Assembly: GCA_002478955.1 (NCBI GenBank)
Contig: DLKK01000072.1
Location: 3,143 to 15,282, forward strand
Direction of reading: 5' to 3'
Length of the DNA: 12,140 bases
From: Treponema sp. UBA7590
GTDB taxonomy: Bacteria > Spirochaetota > Spirochaetia > Treponematales > Treponemataceae
In this document: positions 6,504-12,140 of the stretch, piece by piece
Layout: each line of letters opens with the position of its first letter
How positions within the stretch are numbered: the first letter of the stretch is position 1
Position numbers and translations under genes: made by a program
The notes under the pieces: model-generated
Seen by the model: only the letters and a program-made list of their open reading frames with translations
The model's database searches: none
Told to the model about the DNA's origin: nothing

Positions 6504-7394
6504 ATGTATTTGGGAGAAAATTTTAAGGAATTCCTTGAGCCGCAGACAAACCGCCGCGATTTTATCTTGGATTGGCTTTACGCACGCGGAGTAAAAACCG
6601 CCGTTATGCCGATTGACGGTCACGAGCACATTTACGTTGTTTTCCCAAAAGATTCGTACAGTCCGCTTTTTAAGATAAAGACGGTTATTGCCCATTACGA
6701 TATTTTTCCAGGAAGCCCCGGCGCAAACGATAATTCCTCCTCGGTTTTTTGCCTTATGAACTGGGCGGTTCAGCTTTTTAAAAGCGGAATCCAGCACAAT
6801 GTCAGGCTTATTTTTACAGATGGTGAAGAAATTGCCTCGTCCAGGAACACATCTTCCGTTTCCGCCCAGGGAGCTTTCGGGCTTGCGAACGTTTTTAAGC
6901 GCCTGAACATAACCGATGACGATGTCTACGTTTTTGACTGCGTTGGACGCGGGACAGTTCCGGTTCTTTCAAAAAGTTTTGTTCCAAAAAATGCGGGGCA
7001 AAAGTTCAAGAACAGTTTTTTTTCGCTCGAATCACGCATTTCACAGATTCTCCGTTCATCCAGCAACGGAAAATTCGCTTCACTGCCAGTTCCATACAGC
7101 GACAACGCAGGCTTTTTGGCGCACGGAATTGCAGCCGTTGCAATCACAATGCTTCCCGTGAACGAGGCGAACGAATATATGTTCAATCTTGTGCGCTATC
7201 CGCAACTGGAGGATTTTATCCTGAACCACAAAATTCCGCCGGACACCGAAAAATCTTTCCTCGAAAAAATGGTTCCACCCACATGGAAAAAATTCCACAC
7301 GCCGCAGGACAATTTTTCCTCACTCACCGAAGAAAGTTTTATGCTCATGGAAAAAATTCTCCAGAATCTGGCGAACCTTAAAATTCCGTATTAG
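6504..7394 (+). CDS. M28-family metallopeptidase (cytoplasmic aminopeptidase-like)
   Basis: This 296-residue protein has the M28 zinc-peptidase arrangement. The metal ligands and catalytic residues appear in order: AHYD (His64, Asp66), GANDN (Asp76, bridging ligand), GEE (catalytic Glu108 and ligand Glu109), FDC (Asp145) and FHTPQDN (His255). All expected positions are filled, so an active di-zinc enzyme is likely. M28 enzymes are mostly aminopeptidases, and some relatives are glutaminyl cyclases or carboxypeptidases, so the substrate is uncertain. There is no signal peptide, which suggests peptide turnover in the cytoplasm. I chose ATG 6504 because a perfect extended -10 places the transcription start there; a TTG at 6486 in the same frame would fall before the promoter's start point. 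A non-coding structured region follows the stop TAG at 7392-7394. Confidence 0.88.
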   Translation: MYLGENFKEFLEPQTNRRDFILDWLYARGVKTAVMPIDGHEHIYVVFPKDSYSPLFKIKTVIAHYDIFPGSPGANDNSSSVFCLMNWAVQLFKSGIQHNVRLIFTDGEEIASSRNTSSVSAQGAFGLANVFKRLNITDDDVYVFDCVGRGTVPVLSKSFVPKNAGQKFKNSFFSLESRISQILRSSSNGKFASLPVPYSDNAGFLAHGIAAVAITMLPVNEANEYMFNLVRYPQLEDFILNHKIPPDTEKSFLEKMVPPTWKKFHTPQDNFSSLTEESFMLMEKILQNLANLKIPY

Positions 7395-7397
7395 AAT

Positions 7398-7521
7398 CCG
7401 GGCGTTCCCTGCCACCGGCAGGTCGCTATATCCGTGGTTACGTTCGCCCGGCTCACTTCATTGCTCCACTTCGTTCCGCAATAAAAAAACTCACGTTTTT
7501 TACCACTGCTAGCGCTAACGC
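7398..7521. repeat. Structured intergenic element, candidate dispersed repeat
   Basis: This non-coding stretch starts CCGGGCGTTCCC and ends GCTAACGC. Outer arms CCGGGCG (7398-7404) and CGCCCGG (7445-7451) are exact inverted repeats enclosing a tight hairpin, CCTGCC (7408-7413) with GGCAGG (7417-7422) on a 3-base loop. Short terminal inverted repeats GCGTT (7402-7406) and AACGC (7517-7521) bracket the whole. Inside are an imperfect tandem 13-mer (7454-7479), a hairpin AAAAAAC-TCAC-GTTTTTT (7484-7501) and the palindrome TAGCGCTA (7510-7517). Its GC-rich first half contrasts with the AT-rich surroundings. From memory, intergenic elements beginning GGGCGTTCCC and ending TAACGC recur in several spirochaete and Bacteroidetes genomes. 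I could not check copy number, and only one copy is in this window. Confidence 0.55.
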
Positions 7522-7585
7522 ATCTCAAATTGACGCGCTTTTTCTGGTAGCTTATTCAATTTCTTTTACAAAAAATAAAACCTAT

Positions 7586-7614
7586 TTATCATTTTTTTGC
7601 AAATCTGTTACAAT
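7586..7614 (+). promoter_or_regulatory. Promoter of the esterase gene, probably leaderless
   Basis: TTATCA (7586-7591), a 17-bp spacer, and TACAAT (7609-7614) preceded by TG (7606-7607) make a -35 and extended -10. The -10 ends six bases before GTG 7621, the same distance as for the M28 gene. The predicted start of transcription is the initiation codon itself. No Shine-Dalgarno is present. Confidence 0.62.
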
Positions 7615-7620
7615 TATCGC

Positions 7621-8481
7621 GTGAAAAAAAATCTTTTTATCGCTGCTGTGTTTTTTATCTCATCATTTGGTTTTGCAAAAAGTGGAATTCCTGTCCGGCT
7701 CTGGAAAGATATTCCTCAGATGAAAAAATATAATTCGTCAATGTATGTTCATCCAGCCCGGGGAAAAAATTCCGGTGCGGCTGTAATTATTTGTCCCGGT
7801 GGAAGTTATCATCATCTTGGGCTTTACAACGAAGGCTACAAGACTGCCGAATGGTTTGCCTCAAAAGGCGTTACGGCTTTTACGCTTCGCTATCGCACTG
7901 CGGAAAACGGTTTTCATCATCCGGCAATGCTTCAGGATATTCAGCGTGCAATTCAGCTTGTGCGCGAAAATGCGGAAGATTATTCAATTGATGTAAACAA
8001 AGTTGGTGTAATCGGTTTTTCTGCCGGCGGTCATCTTGTTGCAATGGCCGGAGCGTTCGCAGAGTCGCACGATGAACTTGAGAAACTTGGAATTCAGCAT
8101 AAAGTCAGCTTGCGTCCGGATTTCGTCATTCCTGTTTATCCTGTTGTAAGCATGAATGATGAGATTGCCCACCGCTGGAGCAGAAAAAGTCTTCTTGGAA
8201 AAAATCAGTCTGAATCCCGTAAAAATGAATTTTCAATGGAACTTCAGATTCCAGAAAATATGCCGCCGACTTATATTGTTGTTTGTCTTGACGATCCGGT
8301 TGTTGACTACAGAAATAGTTTTGCTCTTTACGATGCGCTTCAGTCTAAAAATATTTCTTCAGAACTTGCCGTCTATGAATGGGGAAAGCACGGTTTTGGA
8401 ATGCTGGACAATAAATTTATGAAAGAATTCCACTGGAATGAAAAAATGTGGAATGATTTTTTGGAAAATTTGATAGAATAA
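7621..8481 (+). CDS. Secreted alpha/beta hydrolase, acetyl-xylan-esterase-like (BD-FAE type)
   Basis: This 286-residue protein begins with a signal peptide (MKKNLFIAAVFFISSFGFA, probable cleavage after Ala19), so it acts outside the cytoplasm. The catalytic triad of an alpha/beta hydrolase is visible: nucleophile Ser134 in GFSAGG, acid Asp225 (or Asp224) in CLDDPVV, and His257 in KHGFG. The oxyanion-hole segment is CPGGSYHHL (58-66). The pattern fits the esterase group often annotated as acetyl esterase or 'endo-1,4-beta-xylanase B', which removes acetyl groups from plant-wall xylan; the exact substrate is an inference. I chose GTG 7621 because it places the signal peptide at the N-terminus and lies where the promoter predicts transcription to begin; a TTG at 7597 in frame would lie before that point. 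The ABC exporter genes follow six bases after the stop and may be co-transcribed. Confidence 0.87.
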   Translation: MKKNLFIAAVFFISSFGFAKSGIPVRLWKDIPQMKKYNSSMYVHPARGKNSGAAVIICPGGSYHHLGLYNEGYKTAEWFASKGVTAFTLRYRTAENGFHHPAMLQDIQRAIQLVRENAEDYSIDVNKVGVIGFSAGGHLVAMAGAFAESHDELEKLGIQHKVSLRPDFVIPVYPVVSMNDEIAHRWSRKSLLGKNQSESRKNEFSMELQIPENMPPTYIVVCLDDPVVDYRNSFALYDALQSKNISSELAVYEWGKHGFGMLDNKFMKEFHWNEKMWNDFLENLIE

Positions 8482-8487
8482 GAAAAA

Positions 8488-10233
8488 ATGAACACGATAA
8501 AAAAAATTACTGCCGGTCTTGAAAAAAAATATTGGCTGAACACGTTTCTTTCTCCTCTTGTGATGATTGGCGAAGTTGTAATGGAAACGCTGATTCCTTT
8601 TCTTATGGCAAAAATCATTGATGTTGGAATTGCGGAACATAATTTTAATTACGTTTTGAAAGTTGGTGCGGTCATGATTCTTTGCGCGTTTGTCTCTTTG
8701 TTTTTTGGTTCTTGCGGGGCTCGTTTCGGGGCTGTTGCGGCCCTTGGTTTTGCCCGGAATCTGCGCCGCAGGCTTTTTAACAAGGTTCAGGATTTTTCTT
8801 TTGCGAATGTAGACCATTTTTCTTCTGCAAGTCTGGTTACGCGGCTTACAACTGATGTTACGAATGTACAGAATGTCTACCAGATGTTGTGCAGAATTTG
8901 TTTCCGCGCGCCGTTTATGCTTGCGGCAGGAACGATAATGGCATTTAAGATTAATTCAAGGCTTGCGACGGTTTTTCTTGTTGCGATTCCGCTTCTAGCT
9001 TTTGCTGTTTCGGCTCTTTCCTCGGCTGCATATTCACGTTTTTCTGAAATGTTAAAAAAATATGACAAAATGAACAATATTGTCCAGGAAAATCTTATTG
9101 CAATCCGCGTTGTAAAGGCGTTTGTCCGTGGTGATTTTGAAAACGAAAAATTCCGGGAAGCAGCGGAGAATGTCAAAAAATCCCAGGTCCGGGCGGAAAA
9201 AATTGTAATCACTTTAATGCCGATTATGCAGTTCGTTGTCTATGCCTGCATTATTTTTGTGCTTTGGTTCGGCGGAAAAATGATAGTTTTTGGCTCAATG
9301 AAATCCGGCGAGCTTGTTAGTTTTCTTACGTATGTGACACAAATTCTTATGTCTCTGATGATGCTTGGAATGATTTTTGTGAATCTAGTTCTTTCCCGCG
9401 CCAGTGTAAGCAGAATCTGCCAGGTTCTGGATGAAGTTCCGGACATTTGTCAGCCGGAAAACGCTGAAAAAAATGTAAGAGATGGCTCTGTCGATTTTGA
9501 GAATGTCTTTTTCAGTTACAGCAGAAAAAAAGAGAATTTTGTGCTTTCGGGAATAAATCTTCATATAAAAAGCGGAGATGTTGTTGGAATTATCGGTGGA
9601 ACAGGCTCTTCAAAAACAACTTTGGTTTCACTTGTTCCGCGGCTTTACGACGCGACTTTTGGAACTGTAAAAGTCGGCGGAATTGATGTAAAAAACTATG
9701 ACTTAAAATCCTTGCGCGAAAATGTTGCGGTTGTTCTTCAGAAAAATGTGCTTTTCAGTGGAACTATAAAGGAAAACCTTAAGTGGGGAAATAAGGACGC
9801 AACTGATGATGAAATTGTTTCTGCCTGTATGGCTAGTGATGCCGATAGTTTTATAAAAAATCTTCCGGCCGGCTACGAAACAGAGCTTGGGCAGGGCGGT
9901 GTTAATCTTTCAGGCGGACAAAAACAGCGGCTTTGTATTGCCCGGGCGCTTCTGAAAAACCCGAAAATTCTGATTCTTGATGATTCTACAAGTGCGGTTG
10001 ACACGGCTACAGAAAAAAGAATCCGGGATGCGTTGCGTTCTTTGCATCCGGAAACCACAAAAATCATAATTGCGCAGAGAATTTCTTCTGTAAAAGATGC
10101 GGACATAATTTTTGTGCTTGACGATGGAAAAATCAGCGCAAGCGGAACTCATGAGGAGCTTTTGAAAACCAGCAAAATCTACATGGAAGTCTTTGAAAGT
10201 CAGTCCAGCATGGGCGACGCGGATATAAAATAA
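8488..10233 (+). CDS. ABC exporter half-transporter, degenerate-site subunit of a heterodimer
   Basis: This 581-residue type I ABC exporter subunit has an N-terminal six-helix membrane domain (about 15-320) and a C-terminal ATPase domain (about 340-575). Motifs are: Walker A GGTGSSKT (370-377, Ser375 where Gly is usual), Q-loop Gln418, a canonical signature LSGGQ (474-478), and Walker B ILILDD (Asp498). Asp499 stands where the catalytic Glu is expected, and IAQR puts Gln530 in place of the switch His. These changes are the usual marks of the non-catalytic subunit in heterodimeric exporters such as TM287/288 or BmrCD, not damage. Its intact LSGGQ completes the active site of the partner encoded next. 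The substrate is unknown; drugs, lipids or peptides are all possible. It begins at ATG 8488, six bases after the esterase stop, with only a weak A-rich ribosome-binding region. Confidence 0.95.
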   Translation: MNTIKKITAGLEKKYWLNTFLSPLVMIGEVVMETLIPFLMAKIIDVGIAEHNFNYVLKVGAVMILCAFVSLFFGSCGARFGAVAALGFARNLRRRLFNKVQDFSFANVDHFSSASLVTRLTTDVTNVQNVYQMLCRICFRAPFMLAAGTIMAFKINSRLATVFLVAIPLLAFAVSALSSAAYSRFSEMLKKYDKMNNIVQENLIAIRVVKAFVRGDFENEKFREAAENVKKSQVRAEKIVITLMPIMQFVVYACIIFVLWFGGKMIVFGSMKSGELVSFLTYVTQILMSLMMLGMIFVNLVLSRASVSRICQVLDEVPDICQPENAEKNVRDGSVDFENVFFSYSRKKENFVLSGINLHIKSGDVVGIIGGTGSSKTTLVSLVPRLYDATFGTVKVGGIDVKNYDLKSLRENVAVVLQKNVLFSGTIKENLKWGNKDATDDEIVSACMASDADSFIKNLPAGYETELGQGGVNLSGGQKQRLCIARALLKNPKILILDDSTSAVDTATEKRIRDALRSLHPETTKIIIAQRISSVKDADIIFVLDDGKISASGTHEELLKTSKIYMEVFESQSSMGDADIK

Positions 10234-10234
10234 A

Positions 10235-10240
10235 AGAGGA
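10235..10240 (+). promoter_or_regulatory. Shine-Dalgarno site of the second ABC subunit
   Basis: AGAGGA lies five bases before ATG 10246 and just after the first subunit's stop at 10233, supporting translation of both subunits from one message. Confidence 0.75.
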
Positions 10241-10245
10241 AGAAA

Positions 10246-12111
10246 ATGCCACCGGTAAAGGTAAAAGGGCTTCAAAAGCCAAAAAATACAAAAAAAACTA
10301 TAAAACGAATCCTGAAATACATGGGCAGCTTTAAGGCGTTGTGGCTTCTGGTTTTTGCGTGCGTCATAATTGCCGCTTTTTCTGATATTTTAAGTTCCTA
10401 CATAATAAAACCAATTTTGAATAATTACATAATTCCGTTGATTGGACAGGAATCACCTGATTTCAAGGAATTTTTCAGTCTGCTTTTAAAGGTCGCGATA
10501 ATTTTTGTCTGCGGAGTTTTTGCAAGCTGGCTTAACGCGCGCCTTATGCTCTACATCAGTTCAAATCTTTTGTGCCGCATCCGTACGGATTTGTTTGAAA
10601 AACTGGAGTCTCTCCCGATTCATTTTTACGATTCGCACACGCATGGTGAACTTATGAGCCGCTTTACGAATGACACAGATACTTTGCGCGATATGCTGAA
10701 TCAGACAGTTCCTCAGCTTATGTCATCTTTGCTTACCGTTGCTGGTGTTTTTGCAATGATGCTGGTTCTTTCGCCTCTTCTTACGGTTGTTGTGGTTTTT
10801 ACGTTGGCTTTGATGATGATTTTCGCCACAAAAATCGGAAAAAAATCAGCGGAGGCATTCAGGGAACAGCAAAAAAACATTGGAAAAATAAATGGCTATA
10901 TAGAAGAACTTATTGAAGGACAGAAAGTTGTGAAAATTTTCAACCATGAGCAGGAGTCGATTAAAGAATTCAATATTCTGAATGACAAGCTTTGCGAGGC
11001 TGGAACACGCGCGAACACTTACGGAAACATTCTTGGACCGATAATGGGAAATCTTGGCCATGTCCAGTATGCGCTGATTTCGGTTGCAGGCGCGTTTTTT
11101 GTGATTTTCGGGCTTCACGACATTGGAACAATTGCGGCATTTTTGCAGTACACAAGAAATTTCAGCCGGCCGGTCACAATGATAAGCCAGTTTTTTAATT
11201 CGATTTTAAATGCGCTTGCCGGTGCAGAACGGATTTTTAACATAATTGATGAAATCCCGGAAACAAACGAAGGCAGAATTACGCTTGTAAATTCGTTCAG
11301 AAACCACCAGAGCTTTGCGTACACAGGCGAATGGTCGTGGAAAGATAACGCGGACAATCATCTTATTCCGATGAAAGGCGATGTTGTTTTTGAGCACGTG
11401 AATTTTGGCTATACAGCTGAAAAAACAGTTCTTCATGACATTTCGATTCATGCGAAACCCGGACAGAAAATTGCGCTTGTCGGTTCAACTGGTTCTGGAA
11501 AAACAACGATTACAAATCTTTTGACGCGTTTTTATGATATTCCGGCCGGAAACGGAAAAATTCTTTACGATGGAATTCCGCTGGATGAGATTGCCAAAAA
11601 TGATTTGCGGAAATCTTTGGGAATGGTTTTGCAGGATACGCATCTTTTTACAGGAACAATTTTAGAGAACATAAAATACGGAAATCTTGACGCAAGCCGT
11701 AAGCAGGTTGAAAATGCCGCGAAGCTTGCGAATGCTGATTCTTTTATAAATCATCTTGAAAATGGTTATGAAACTATTATTACCGGTGATGGCGGAAGTT
11801 TGAGCCAGGGGCAGAGACAGCTTCTTTCAATTGCGCGTGCGGCAGTTGCAAATCCGCCAGTTCTGATTTTGGATGAAGCTACAAGTTCTGTTGACACAAG
11901 AACGGAAAAACTGATTCAGGACGGAATGGATCGCCTTATGCACGGCAGAACTGTTTTTGTGATTGCGCACAGACTTTCTACAATCAGAAATGCGGATGAA
12001 ATTCTTGTGCTTGAACAGGGAAGGATAATTGAGCGCGGAAACCATGAGACTCTGATGGCTCAAAAAGGACGGTATTACAATCTTTACACAGGAAACAGTT
12101 TGAAGGAATAA
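10246..12111 (+). CDS. ABC exporter half-transporter, catalytic subunit of a heterodimer
   Basis: This 621-residue type I ABC exporter subunit pairs with the preceding one. A basic N-terminal tail leads into a six-helix membrane domain (about 30-330) and then an ATPase domain. Walker A is canonical, GSTGSGKT (413-420, Lys419). Walker B is ILDE with Asp543 and catalytic Glu544, and the switch is IAHR with His575. The signature is degenerate: LSQGQ (519-523), with Gln521 in place of Gly. The first subunit's degenerate Walker B therefore faces this degenerate signature, while the canonical halves face each other, giving one active and one impaired ATP site. Between the membrane and ATPase domains is an insertion of about 35 residues including GEWSWK (about 345-385), which I recall in many partners of this type. 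The stop TAA lies 29 bases before the window end and no terminator is visible in that remainder. Confidence 0.95.
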   Translation: MPPVKVKGLQKPKNTKKTIKRILKYMGSFKALWLLVFACVIIAAFSDILSSYIIKPILNNYIIPLIGQESPDFKEFFSLLLKVAIIFVCGVFASWLNARLMLYISSNLLCRIRTDLFEKLESLPIHFYDSHTHGELMSRFTNDTDTLRDMLNQTVPQLMSSLLTVAGVFAMMLVLSPLLTVVVVFTLALMMIFATKIGKKSAEAFREQQKNIGKINGYIEELIEGQKVVKIFNHEQESIKEFNILNDKLCEAGTRANTYGNILGPIMGNLGHVQYALISVAGAFFVIFGLHDIGTIAAFLQYTRNFSRPVTMISQFFNSILNALAGAERIFNIIDEIPETNEGRITLVNSFRNHQSFAYTGEWSWKDNADNHLIPMKGDVVFEHVNFGYTAEKTVLHDISIHAKPGQKIALVGSTGSGKTTITNLLTRFYDIPAGNGKILYDGIPLDEIAKNDLRKSLGMVLQDTHLFTGTILENIKYGNLDASRKQVENAAKLANADSFINHLENGYETIITGDGGSLSQGQRQLLSIARAAVANPPVLILDEATSSVDTRTEKLIQDGMDRLMHGRTVFVIAHRLSTIRNADEILVLEQGRIIERGNHETLMAQKGRYYNLYTGNSLKE

Positions 12112-12140
12112 AAAATTATCCCAAATGCCGAGTTTTATAA

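Noticed and set aside
6468..6797. Upstream extension of the SLC13-like reading frame by 110 codons
   Set aside because: It is antisense to the 5' part of the M28 peptidase gene, lacks family similarity, and the membrane protein has a natural start at 6467.
7484..7501. AAAAAAC-TCAC-GTTTTTT hairpin as a terminator for the peptidase gene
   Set aside because: The stem has a single G-C pair and the T run is inside the stem, so termination by it is doubtful; noted only as part of the intergenic element.
8471..8479. TGATAGAAT as an extended -10 for the first ABC gene
   Set aside because: It resembles the promoters of the two leaderless genes but lies in the esterase's last codons, has 8 and not 6 bases to the ATG, and the gene is more simply co-transcribed.
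8359..8817. 152-codon minus-strand open frame across the esterase/ABC junction
   Set aside because: It is antisense to two well-supported genes and shows no recognisable motif.
1..12140. CRISPR arrays, tRNA or rRNA genes, transposases, prophage or defence genes
   Set aside because: No regularly spaced repeats, no tRNA-like cloverleaf and no recognisable recombinase or defence protein was found in either strand.

Overview
The window looks like a chromosomal stretch from a low-GC spirochaete, most likely a Treponema of the gut or rumen type. The best evidence is the long-form serine hydroxymethyltransferase (499 residues with an N-terminal extension and an internal insertion, as in Treponema GlyA). 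Weak or absent Shine-Dalgarno sequences at several genes and a probable secreted acetyl-xylan-type esterase also fit. This is an inference from protein character only; no database search was possible.

Layout. Bases 1-488 hold the 3' end of a MATE-family exporter, followed at 524-913 by a small exported, possibly lipid-anchored, coiled-coil protein. A strong bidirectional terminator (915-948) separates these from glyA (954-2453, minus), which has a single-RRM RNA-binding protein gene (2515-2781, minus) just upstream. Divergent from it, across only 35 bp, runs a Na/Pi-cotransporter-type gene (2817-4449, plus) that is split by a +1 frameshift near 3663-3680 into a membrane half and a PhoU half. 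That gene abuts, with zero bases between, a convergent CmpB-type membrane protein gene (4450-5178, minus). Next are an AT-rich intergenic region with an 18-bp perfect palindrome and a terminator-like hairpin, an SLC13/ArsB-like permease (5313-6467, minus), and a divergent cytoplasmic M28 metallopeptidase (6504-7394, plus). A 226-bp non-coding gap (7395-7620) carries a structured, repeat-like element. The window ends with a plus-strand run: a secreted alpha/beta hydrolase (7621-8481) and two ABC exporter half-transporters (8488-10233 and 10246-12111).

Function. The two ABC genes form a heterodimeric exporter: the first subunit has the degenerate catalytic residues and the second has the matching degenerate signature motif, so one ATP site should be active and one impaired. 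The remaining genes are housekeeping (one-carbon metabolism, RNA binding) or membrane transport and peptide turnover, with no clear common pathway.

No CRISPR array, toxin-antitoxin pair, prophage, transposase or defence system was found. The points most worth a second look are the frameshift in the phosphate transporter, two genes that appear to be leaderless with identical promoter-to-start geometry, the structured intergenic element, and the terminator-less convergent pair that may give long antisense transcription over the CmpB-type gene.
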